From NCBI GenBank assembly GCA_963576475.1, contig OY754980.1, forward strand, positions 6,233,018 through 6,297,017: 64,000 bases of DNA, in the 5' to 3' direction. Under the pieces are notes generated by a model. It saw only the letters and a program-made list of their open reading frames with translations. It was not told the DNA's origin and ran no database searches. This document shows positions 32,938 through 43,382 of the stretch, one piece after another; the first letter of the stretch is position 1; every line of letters starts with the position of its first letter. Made by a program: the position numbers and the translations under genes. Source of the DNA: Molanna angustata. Taxonomy: Eukaryota > Arthropoda > Insecta > Trichoptera > Molannidae.

Positions 32938-32995
32938 TGGCTTAGTGGTAATGTGATGTTATCTTGTAACCCGATGGACAGGAATTCGATATCGT
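32938..32995 (+). repeat. tRNA-like fragment shared with window start
   Basis: gtggcttagtggtaatgtga (A-box-like) and a ggaattcgatatc (B-box-like, decayed). The first 33 bases match the reverse complement of about 80-112. Possibly the head of a fourth SINE family. Confidence 0.4.
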
Positions 32996-33879
32996 GAAAG
33001 TTCTTCACTGAGAATTTTCATTTTATGGCTTTATTTTTCACTTGATCGATAAAATCGTTTAAGTATCTACTTTACATATTTTTCCTTTCTTATTCTAATA
33101 AATGGAAGATATAAGTTCGATACTTCATCTGGTTCTTCAAATTTTAGACACACAATGAAATCTCTCATTACTTAATATTGGTATTGCGACATTGATAATA
33201 TTAACATAGTATGATTGATCCATTTACTTATCTACAACCTAGACCTGTAGCCTTACTCTTGAACTTCGAATCCAATCCCGATTTCAAATTTTCATTTAGA
33301 ACTTACCTACTTGTCACCTGCGTACATTCAAATTACCGACTAATACTAATTCGGATCGTATTGGAATCGGATTTGCAGTGGAGAGTAAGGCTACTGACTT
33401 GACGTTACAATTGTTTAATACTGTTGTTGTTGTTTATGTACATAATATGTTTTTGTTTTGTATTTCTTATTTTAGTTATCATAAGTGACATATTTTATTT
33501 TGTTATCATGTTTTATATTTAGTTATCTTTTACATTGGGTGCGTCTCTTTTTTGTTTTTTTTTCTTATTTCTCAAACTTTATAAGATTGCTGTAGATTTC
33601 TAAGGATTTGAATACTTTTACTATGTTATAAGTTATAAATAAATATTTATAGATATGGATATTTATGTGATGTTAACTCCAAAACTCGAATGTAAACTCT
33701 AATTGGGGGGTAATGTTAGTAAATATTGTAACTGTATTATATATTGTATCTATTACATTATTTATCATCTTTTTCTTTATCAAATAAATAAATAAATAAA
33801 TAAATTACGATAGGGGGTTAAGCGAGTGAGGACATATATCTTAATGACGAAAGGTGTTGTGGCATACCATCAGTAGTTT
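32996..33879. other. No gene; AAAT tail at 33783-33806
   Basis: AT-rich, ending in an aaataaataaataaataaat run at 33783-33806 that may be the 3' tail of an otherwise unreadable plus-strand LINE. No protein motif recognised. Confidence 0.4.
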
Positions 33880-34680
33880 TTTCTATCATTCACTTTCTTC
33901 TCATTTTCTCTTCCTAGACTTTCACGTCTGTCTCCATCTTTATCTTTGTTCCTCTTGTCATAAGTTGCCATATTTGTTGACATAAGATGTCCATAAGCAC
34001 GGGAGAATGATCGAGGAACGCCTGACGAAGATGGCGCGAACATGTTATTTTTTTATACTTATGGAAAAGTCGCAGTCACCTACCCCACTCCATAGGGAAC
34101 GTTATAGAACTAAAGTGTTCTGTTCATCCCCGGAGCGGCTGCTCGTCGGACGAAACAAGAACTACCACCATGCATATTTCATACCACTGCCACTAAGAGT
34201 CCAACCACACTCGTGAAGGCCCGTGAATCATAGCAAGGGTTACCCTCCCAGCAGCTCCACGAACAACAGACTGCAACAGGGAGCCTCCACCACACCCGTA
34301 GTACTTTCAGTTCTTCGATTTCCACACCAGGCGCAGCGTCAGCTGCACCTGTCTCGTCATCAGCTCGGGTACCGCCGAGTGGGTCGTGCCGACCAATCAT
34401 CACGGGGGGCTCCTCCACCCCTTAGTACTCATGTTGGCGAATTTCAGGTACACCACCGGACAGTACTTTCAGTGCTTCGATTTCCATCGCCCGATGATGC
34501 ATCCTTACTCATCGCCACGTTTGATGAGTCACCGCCGAGCGAGGCATTAAGGCGTCTGCCCTGCTCTTCCATAGGTAAGAATTGAAGAGGGTACTGACCT
34601 GTTACCCAGAATCCTAGGGTGGGGCTGCAGCCATTGAAAATCAAAGTACATAATACAAACAAAAAAAATAATATTTAGCA
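33880..34680 (+). other. GC-rich island with open frame and splice-like signals
   Basis: 33976-34056 is the repeat shared with the window start (inverted). From about 34070 the sequence becomes notably GC-rich against its surroundings. A plus-strand frame at 34223-34585 (120 codons) repeats VLSVLRFP twice in the same frame, about 45 codons apart, which reflects a diverged internal duplication. A pyrimidine tract ending in tcttcctag (to 33917) and a tccataggtaagaat (34570-34584) look like acceptor and donor sites. No known domain. It may be an exon, an old element or chance; I cannot tell. Confidence 0.3.
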
Positions 34681-34690
34681 TTTTCTTTTT

Positions 34691-35290
34691 TTTTGTATAC
34701 CTATACCATTTCACTAGGCTGAGCCTGTTATTTTGTATACCTATACCATTTCACTAGGCTGAGCCTGTTATTTTGTATACCTATACCATTTCACTAGGCT
34801 GAGCCTGTTATTTTGTATACCTATACCATTTCACTAGGCTGAGCCTGTTATTTTGTATACCTATACCATTTCACTAGGCTGAGCCTGTTATTTTGTATAC
34901 CTATACCATTTCACTAGGCTGAGCCTGTTATTTTGTATACCTATACCATTTCACTAGGCTGAGCCTGTTATTTTGTATACCTATACCATTTCACTAGGCT
35001 GAGCCTGTTATTTTGTATACCTATACCATTTCACTAGGCTGAGCCTGTTATTTTGTATACCTATACCATTTCACTAGGCTGAGCCTGTTATTTTGTATAC
35101 CTATACCATTTCACTAGGCTGAGCCTGTTATTTTGTATACCTATACCATTTCACTAGGCTGAGCCTGTTATTTTGTATACCTATACCATTTCACTAGGCT
35201 GAGCCTGTTATTTTGTATACCTATACCATTTCACTAGGCTGAGCCTGTTATTTTGTATACCTATACCATTTCACTAGGCTGAGCCTGTTC
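34691..35290. repeat. Minisatellite, 15 x 40 bp, essentially perfect
   Basis: Unit ttttgtatacctataccatt plus tcactaggctgagcctgtta, period 40 bp, 15 units. The only difference seen is the last base of the last unit (c). Each unit contains aggctgagcct, an 11-base hairpin-capable sequence. The homogeneity implies recent expansion or ongoing exchange; copy number in the real genome may differ from the assembly. Confidence 0.95.
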
Positions 35291-36576
35291 CAACGAGGTA
35301 GAAAAATTCTTGCATTATATATCACGATCTATGCATAGAAAAAACATTTTGACCTTGTTACATTTTTTTTAATATCATACCTTTAGGTAATTAAATGTAA
35401 ATTTAAACTATTGTTACTTGATCATGTTTCCGCAGTAGGTATATTATGTCCATGTTTCTTTTGTATTCTTTAGTTTGAAATATTTCATCAACAGACTGTA
35501 TACAGTATGTCCTTTATTTATTTTTAATCGTTTTAATAATTTTTCGAGCTTAATAGTAGTAATGTCTTTGTCCGAATGTTGTGTTTGTCTTTGGAGTCAT
35601 GGAAATGTTGAAATAATTGAAAAAAAATAAACAATAAATTGATGGTGTCATTTTATAAAACGCCTTATTTATATTGAAGCCGCAATTTGTATAGCTTCAA
35701 ATCATAAATGGACAAAATTGAATTGCGAGAGTAATAATTTTTATCGCCTACTCTGAGAATCGGACTCGGAACGCCAGCGCAACATGCGACTTACTACATT
35801 GCCACGGTATAAAATATTATTAAAGTTATCTCGTACAATTAGGTATATTATTGTTAATTAAAGCTTTTTCGTGTTCGTTACTCGGGCAGGCAGATGAGTT
35901 AGAAGTAATGTACCGGTGAATAATGTCGGCAGGGTAAATATATGACAGATAAGGGTTGCTAAAAGATGTGAAGAAGGACTTAACCTTTATCTGCTAGAGT
36001 ATAGAAGTATATACCTATATCACACGCATGTGTCTGTATGTGTGCGTGAGTCTGTATCACACGAGATAAAACTTTTTTAATTGCTTGAAGGTACTTCCGC
36101 TTGACCTATTCTTCCCACAACACAGTTCATTATTTGAGTTTGTTTTATATCGGACACTGTCATAGCATAGATCGTACCTACCATTATTAAATGTAATATT
36201 CGTGACGTAAAGCAGCATCCTCACCGTTGTTGTATCGGAAGTTTTGATCGAACGAACGTTCGTTCTATTTTTTTAATATCATTCGTCATCTCAATAATTA
36301 AATGACATCGTCGAGAACGATCATTAGGATTATTTCGTTAGGATCAAGTGATTTTCTTATACAATGGCTATATTATATATTTAAATATATTTTTATGGAT
36401 TTCTTTTGACATTAACAAGGATGCAATCATTTTTTTTTATTTAATTGTTTTTTATATTTCTGTCAGTGTCGATATTATTTGGTTGTACAAAATCGATTGG
36501 TAATTAATACAAAAACATATTTAAAAATGAAATTAATAAATATAAGTACCTACGTTGTATAATTTTGAATAGCTTA
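35291..36576. other. No gene recognised
   Basis: AT-rich. A short open inverted stretch aacgaacgttcgtt occurs near 36250. 35740-35810 has some resemblance to a reversed tRNA-like SINE head (gagaatcggactcggaacgc), too weak to call. Confidence 0.4.
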
Positions 36577-36940
36577 CCTACAGTAGCTTTATCGTTATAT
36601 CTCGTCAACTCCATAATAAACCTACAGTAGCTTTATCGTTATATCTCGTCAACTCCATAATAAACCAACAGTAGCTTTTTCGTTACACCTCGTCAACTCC
36701 ATAATTAACCTACAGTAGCTTTGTCATTATATCTCGTCAACTCCATAATAAACCCACAGTAGCTTTGTCGTTATACCTCGTCAACTCCATAATTAACCTA
36801 CAGTTAGCTTTGTCGTTATACCTCGTCAACTCCATAATAAACTAATAAACCTCCGGTAGCTTTGTCGTCATACCTCGTCAACTCCATAATAAACCTCCAG
36901 TAGCTTTGTAGTCATACCTTGTCAACTCCATAATAAATCG
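36577..36940. repeat. 44-bp tandem array, 8 units
   Basis: Unit cctacagtagctttatcgtt plus atatctcgtcaactccataa plus taaa. Units 1 and 2 are identical; later units differ at a few positions (cctccggtag, gtcgtcatacctcg). Unit 6 carries one extra base and a short extra taataaac. Non-coding. Confidence 0.92.
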
Positions 36941-37576
36941 TTATACAAATAATTATCGTTTCTGCGCAGATCAAAAGGCACGTTCGAATCTGACAGGCTC
37001 CGACTGGGTGTATCCACACTCCACACATTTCTTATTATTTCGTCGGTAATAGGGGTGAGGGTCGGCATTATTGGATAGTGTGAGCAGTCCTCTCCGCATC
37101 CCCCCTCCTTTCCCTTCCTTAATCCCCCTCCCCACCTCTTTCCCCCCTGTCATAGGTTGTCCGTAACCGCTAACACCCCACCCCCCCCCCCCCCAAACCC
37201 TAGATCCTCCCGAAACCTCTGAGAACCGCACATCGGACGCCACTGCTCAGACTTTCAGGGACTTTATAAACGAGTGACTATAATCTTATTAACGAAAGAC
37301 AATTTTTAATTTAATTTGAAATGTAGTGACTAATTTTCCATTATTTTTAATTGCTACTATAACAAAAAAGTAGACATATTATAAAAAGACTTATAATAAA
37401 TATACTATGATCAATTATTGTTCCTATTTGGAAATTTACTGCCTAATTTTCTGAGTCAGTACTTTTTCAATTTGGTCTTCTAAAGTCATGTTATTGATTG
37501 CAAAAGATTTAACAGAAATATTTAAACATAGTATAATACAAATTGACTTATTTTTATATTTTGTCTATAAATATTA
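36941..37576. other. No gene; C-rich stretch
   Basis: 37085-37200 is C-rich with a run of about 16 C near 37180. The overlapping glycine-rich minus frame (36971-37243) is a composition effect. Confidence 0.5.
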
Positions 37577-37694
37577 CTAAATATCTCGAACCAGGCTTCC
37601 GGGTCCGCAAAGCGCAAATTTGTGTCTTTTGCTTCATTGGTTTGCGTGCAAATCGCCCCCCTTCTCGACCGAATGGTTCAAGATATTTGACGAA
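37577..37694. mobile_element. Small inverted-end MITE, copy 2
   Basis: Ends aaatatctcgaacca and tggttcaagatattt are inverted repeats. The interior gtgcaaatcgccccccttct is identical to that in 28624-28753. Confidence 0.6.
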
Positions 37695-37859
37695 TGGCGG
37701 GTTTATTTTTCTTTAGAAATTAACAAATCAGTTGCCAGTCTCAAACCACACCACCGCGTTGTACGTTTATTTAATAATGTACATATGTACAACAACGTGC
37801 ACAAAAGCGGCGAGTTTAATGACATAACGCGATCTCTTCCAACCAACGTCAATTGTATA

Positions 37860-37950
37860 TAATGTGTGGGTATGCACACACGTGTCATAATTCATACCCG
37901 CACACCTGTCGCTGGTTACCCCACATTTTGTGATACGTTGTGATGTAATA
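37860..37950 (-). repeat. Dispersed repeat family D fragment
   Basis: The reverse of the 870-960 block: gtgtgggtatgcacaca, cccgcacacctgtcgctggt and taccccacattttgtg. Confidence 0.55.
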
Positions 37951-39407
37951 GAATAATAAAATATCTTAGAAGAAAAAGAAAAAAGAAGAAATAATAGACT
38001 GATCGTAGCGACGAAAAATTTAATATTAATGTAACAAAGGCCTACTGTCCTCGTAAACCGCACGTCATGCGCACGCTTTCGTCAACTGACGAATGCAAGA
38101 CGAATACTTGCATCTTGCAAAGAAACAAAACTGTGTCCACAGAGCGGCAACGTCGCGTCAGCCGCACGTCATGCATTCGTCATGCGGTGCGTGCAGCAGC
38201 ATGTCACTGTTCGACCGACTCGCAAGACGCACCGAGTTTTAATCGATGTCCGTACGTTTTTACGTCCGTATGAAGTAAACGCTTTTAAGCCAGGGTGGAT
38301 CACAACTTAACTCCGAGTAAACTCATAGTACAAAATATTTTTTTGTCAATTATGTATTTTTTTTTTGGAAATGAAAACCTTCTTTGCATGTCATACAATA
38401 TCGTTTTGTGCAACAAAATCCTAAAATTCATTCATTTTCCCGCAAAAGTTAGAACATCACTAATGACCCAAAGGCTATTTTTTTATCGAATCAAACGACC
38501 ATTACTGCGCAATACACGGCTTTCCCTCGTCAAAAATATTTCCATATTTGGTCACGACATTAATTAGTTTCTGCACTGCATACGCCTATGTTATTATAAT
38601 TATAAAATATTTAAATGAGATATTGAGTTAAATATGGCGCATTTGTGATGTAACATTTGCAACAAACGAGTGAACTAATGAGGAATCTCGTCTGCAATTT
38701 TCTGTCAAAATGTTTTATTTCCGCGCTTGCACTCTGGCATTTTATTTGACGTGATTTTTTATTTTATTTTTTATTAAAAAGGGTATATCAACAGACATCC
38801 AGCTTACAATTTTCATAAAAAGTAAATAATATTGGTTTAGTAGTGAGTACTGAACGTCCAATTATGGATGCACTCAAAATAACATGAGCTCATATTCAAT
38901 CACACACGTAAGTTACACAAGTCAGAGTTACATAAATAAGAGAAAATTAGGTTACAAAAGTTAAGTAAAAAAAGAAGTAGAAAAAATAGTAACATAAGTT
39001 AAGCAAAAAAAAAAACAAGTTGTAGAAGTTACGTAAGTCGAAGTAAAAAAATAGGTACATAAGATTTTGTAAAAGTACCTACTTACTTACCTACATGGGA
39101 TAATACATTTTTTTACAAAAATGAAATGAACTAATTACATTTCATTTCAGATACTTATATAAAGTTTAATGAATTAGATCGGTTCAGAATTTAAATCCGG
39201 GTTCAATAAATGACACGTATAAATCCGAATTGAATATGTATCTGTTGATTTTCTCCCTATTTAAAAGCCAGTTTTTAGATTAATGATATGCTCTAATGAT
39301 TATTTCAGCCGACACTGAGCGAAGTATTTTTTCAAACAAAAAAAATAGTATTTACATAATGTTTTACAGAACCAACATGTGAACCTATTTTTTTCCATGT
39401 AGGCTTT
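37951..39407. other. No gene recognised
   Basis: 38067-38273 is a GC-rich open stretch (68 codons) with internal inverted similarity (cgcacgtcatgcattcgtca), possibly a MITE remnant. 38930-39065 is an AAGTAAA-rich simple region. Nothing else supported. Confidence 0.4.
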
Positions 39408-39500
39408 GTCAACCTTGGTTGGCATCTGTGTCAACCTTGGTTGGTATTTGTGTAATCTTTGGTTGGCATCTGTGTCAACCTTGGTTGGAATCTGTGTAAA
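39408..39500. repeat. 22-bp tandem repeat, 4 units
   Basis: Unit gtcaaccttggttggcatct plus gt. The third unit is diverged (gtaatctttggttgg). Confidence 0.85.
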
Positions 39501-39547
39501 CGACAGATGTGCGGGGGTGAAATACGTTAAATACAAGGAAGCACGAC

Positions 39548-40859
39548 CAGTGGCGACTGGTATATCGTATTTTTGATAATTTTTGGTAGTGCAATTTTTT
39601 CCTGAATTAATAATAAATTAATTGGTATTTAATCGATATGCTTTTACGTATGTCTACATAGATATATACGTCTACGTTGGTATATTATGGATAAAAATGA
39701 AATAATATACATATTCCAAATATTTTACCTATTTGTAAAGAAGTTCAATCCTGCGCTTTTCTATTTGGCAAAAACTTCAATCACTCGTTTGTTATTGATC
39801 GATATCCACAATCTAATTGTGTTCTAATGTCAACAGTATCTAAGTTAGATTAATTTATTGTATTGCGTAAATGAATTTGTGAAGAAATAATTTCTCAGAT
39901 AAATGAGCCAAATCATTAACACCTTTTATAATCCAAGTAGGTCGGCATCGAATAGTAAACATGGAAAACAAAATAAACTATTTAATTTGTCACAACAACA
40001 TAACCATTTAATATTATCATAAAACTGCATTTTAAAAACATGAACAAAATTCTTAGTTCTAATTTTGCATTGTTGTTTAATATTTAACATTGGTCTTGGA
40101 AGACCACGATTTATTTTTAATTTATTTTCAAAAGAAGACATTACTTTTAATGTAAAACACATCTATTAATTCACTCGTTTTTAAATCATATCTGAACTAT
40201 ATCTGAACAAAAAACTTTTAAACATATCTGAACTATACACAAATATTTATTGATTTAGATTATCTTGTAAAAAGCGATAATATACGATATAAACAAAGTG
40301 TTGTTTCAAATGACTAAAACCTAACAAATTATTCTAATTGCGCATGATCAATGCTCATGTATACCTAGTGTTTACATTACGAAGAAAAAAGATAACACGC
40401 GAATATTCATGTTTTAATACTAATTGCGAACATAGTAGAGAGAGCGAGATAGAGATATACATTCTAAGTACATCTAAGATATGATAATTTGGTGCAATGC
40501 ACGAAATTTGTGAAATGAATGCATTGCTATTAAGTACAAGTATCTCTTTCTCATCTAATACGGGACTATCTCTGTCTGTTCATACATACGCTATACAATA
40601 GACAATTTTAACTCGGTGCGTTATGAATATCGCACGCAGTACTAAATAATATTTGTATTGCGGTCTTCTATTATATCGATCGCGAAGATATAAAGTGTAT
40701 GGACAGTATTTACTAATTATTTTATTTTGAAAAAATAACAGTAATAAAGTAAAGCGTAATATTATTTTTAAAACATATTTAAATATTATTTTTTACAATA
40801 TATCATTTAAAAATTGGTAGTGCAATTGATCCAACGCACTTTATATAGAGTCGCCGCTG
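39548..40859 (-). mobile_element. hAT-superfamily derivative, 1.3 kb
   Basis: Ends cagtggcgact and agtcgccgctg are terminal inverted repeats. An 8-bp direct duplication agcacgac flanks it (39540-39547 and 40860-40867), as expected for hAT. A subterminal ttggtagtgcaatt occurs near both ends in the same orientation. Only an N-terminal zinc-finger fragment of the transposase is present, so it is non-autonomous. It is inserted in dispersed repeat D, whose sequence resumes at 40868. Confidence 0.9.
39926..40162 (-). pseudogene. hAT transposase N-terminal fragment (TTF-type zinc finger)
   Basis: 78-codon minus-strand frame with the sequence order of a TTF-type zinc finger: GLPRPMLNIKQQCKIRTKNF, then FYDNIKWLCCCDKLNSLFCF and PCLLF. 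The WLxxCxxxNxLFCFPCLLF pattern is characteristic of ZMYM1-like/hAT proteins. The frame stops at 39926 and no catalytic domain follows. Confidence 0.8.
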
Positions 40860-41040
40860 AGCACGACACATCCGTGTACACGCATATACCAGTCTCGTCT
40901 CACCTAAAAATGCACAACATTCATACCTAATGGGTGGTGAACCTCATTCCTGAACTACGAGATACGTTATTATTGCTGATAAAAGACGATGATAAAAAAA
41001 GAGTGGAAACACTATTCTAAGCCGGCGCTTCACAGCTTGA
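40860..41040 (+). repeat. Dispersed repeat family D, right part
   Basis: Continues the repeat left at 39547: acgcatataccagtctcgtc, gggtggtgaacctcattcct, then ctaagccggcgcttcacagc. Together with 39505-39547 it forms one copy split by the hAT element. Confidence 0.7.
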
Positions 41041-42258
41041 AAAAATAAAACAGTTCGTTAATAAAGAGCCTGCATCTCAAACTGCCAACTTTATAACAAC
41101 AAGAGAATCCCCCGCTCACTTGTTCACCTTCTTCTTCCCTCCGTGCCGTCCCCTTGCTTCCTAACTCCCCCCCACTATCCCACTAACCACTCGTGTCCAC
41201 AGACGATTGCCTCAGAGCGTCTCTCCCCCCTCCCCCTCTGTCCCTCCACTACTTATATTATTATTCCCCACCCCCCCCTCCCCACACACACATTAACCGT
41301 TTGTCTACTTCTATTTCACGTCTAATCGCATGACTCTGTCCTCCTCTTTCCATTTCCTTTAGATATTTCTGCCTGTAATGCCGCCACCCCCTATGGTCAT
41401 CCTACCCCCACGCAAACCCTCCCAGCTTTCCTCGTCTAACCTAAACCGCCAACACTTGTCCTTAGCTTTTCTTGTATGGTATTATTAAGCTCGCTTTATA
41501 TTTATTTATTTATTAAAAATCCTTTTTTACAAGTATAATAGTATCAAAATAAGTAAATGATCCATTTTGGCCACGTTCCCTCATCACTCTGAGTGATCTC
41601 ACGTACCAACGCTTGCCATAACCCTCATTTCCTTGCAAATACCTTCTCCTACAGCACAAAATATTTTTTTAGTGAGAATGTAGCAATGATTCTTTTCAAT
41701 TTATGTTTAACCAGGTACAATATTTATCAAACAATTCATTGTATAACTACCTGTTCTTATTATCCTATGACTAAATTGGCTGTATGTTTGTTTTCAATAA
41801 ATAAATAAAATAAAATAAATTAATACAAGTAGACACCAAAAATACTCCACCGAGGTTCTAACCAAAGATTTCCATATCATATACTACATGGAGTACTCCG
41901 TGTAATGAGTGAGTCATGGTATATCGCGCTTTTGATTTCTTGGTTGGCAACATATTGCAGTTTTCCATACATTTCAACACTTCCTAGATAACTGTTCTCT
42001 AAATCTTGATGAACAAAGTGTTTTTTTCGACAAATAAATCCGAAAACGATTCGCATTAGTCGTTATTCTATAGACAAAAACGATGCTTTCTGCCCACCTT
42101 GTTGTCATAAGTCCCGCAGAAAAAAGCCTCACTTCGATTCATACAAAATTCGCTAACTGCGACATCTATTAGTATATTATGTATATGAAAATCTATGGTT
42201 CACACAATAATTTCATAGTCGCCTTCGATGATAATGGTTTAACCGTCGTAAGCGCTCA
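41041..42258. other. Pyrimidine-rich stretch, no gene
   Basis: 41100-41470 is C/T-rich (cccccctccccac-type runs), leaving chance open frames such as 41143-41325. The rest is AT-rich. Confidence 0.5.
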
Positions 42259-42412
42259 GCCCCCCTAGAAAACGTGTCATTAAGCTCAAGAAAAGAAACA
42301 AGAAAAGATAACTCAATATATGGAAGTGACAGTTGCCAATCACGTGACAACTGTCATTTCCATACATTGAGTTATCTTTTCTTGAGTTAAATGAAACGTT
42401 GTTTAGGGGGGC
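42259..42412. mobile_element. Small palindromic MITE-like element
   Basis: 154 bp: left end gccccccta and right end taggggggc. Inner arms (gataactcaatatatggaa, reversed as catacattgagttatct) pair nearly throughout, with gtgacagttgcc/caactgtcat close to the centre. One copy seen; target duplication not resolved. Confidence 0.65.
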
Positions 42413-43219
42413 AGGTTCTTATTTTTAAAATAATTACGTGAATGTTTGCTTTAATTATATTTCTGTAGTTCGTACACAGTATTTGAAGCAGCTACAGTTT
42501 GTATAACGTTCTTAATAACCCTCCCCCCCCATATCGTATCCCCTCTCGCCCCCTCCAGCCTCCCCATCCCTGCCCTCCCCCACACCGCACAAAACCACCC
42601 GTGGCGTTTCTATCGTCGGCTTGGCATATTATATTCTCCAATTTCACCCGGGATAACTATTTCTCATAGCTTCACTCAAATTACTTCCCATGCTTATACC
42701 ATACCTACCGAATATACCTACCTATCCCGTCCTATCCGAATATGTACCGTTCGCACACCCACCATGGAACGTCGTCGGAAAATCGCATGGAAAGCTAGGC
42801 ACCCGAAATTTAATATTTTCGTTGGCAATAATAGAAAAACAAATTTTAAAATCTATCCATAGACATAAGTTCATGTTGATTGGACGTTAATGCGTTACGG
42901 CAACAAGCCCGTCTTTTTTGTACACTCAATTGTACCTACATGAATTGAAAACAAATTAACGAAACTAACGTATAAATAAATAAATAAATGAAAAAACATT
43001 TATTGAGACGAGATGAAGTTTACATACAAATACATATACATATATCAAAAAATGAAAAGAAAAACAACCTTTCTAACTCAAAAGGGCCATGCTCATATAC
43101 CTATGTTCATATACCTATACCTACTGCTTTTCTTGAAAAAAACTATGGAATTTCTCAAAACATTTGAACATTTCCCGGCATTTTCCATAACGGAAGAGTA
43201 TTTTTAAAAAAAAGATGTT
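42413..43219. other. No gene recognised
   Basis: C-rich at 42520-42600, otherwise AT-rich. Short open frames without motifs. Confidence 0.4.
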
Positions 43220-43382
43220 GACCTCTGCCTTTTTTTTTTTTTTTTCTTTTTTTGTTGGCTCTTCACCCGTTAAGAGTGTTCTCAGCCATCTAAGTTAAAA
43301 TATTAAACTGTCAAAATAGAGAAACCTAAATTATTTTTGTATATTTATTTTACTTCGATCAATTTAAATTTTATGAACAGAG

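Noticed and set aside
34691..35290. Regular 40-bp repeats that might suggest a CRISPR array
   Set aside because: The whole 40-bp unit is repeated without variable spacers, and the context is eukaryotic. It is a minisatellite.
36971..37243. Glycine-rich minus-strand open frame
   Set aside because: Composition effect of the C-rich stretch.
41143..41325. Proline-rich open frame
   Set aside because: Composition effect of the pyrimidine-rich stretch; no start context or domain.
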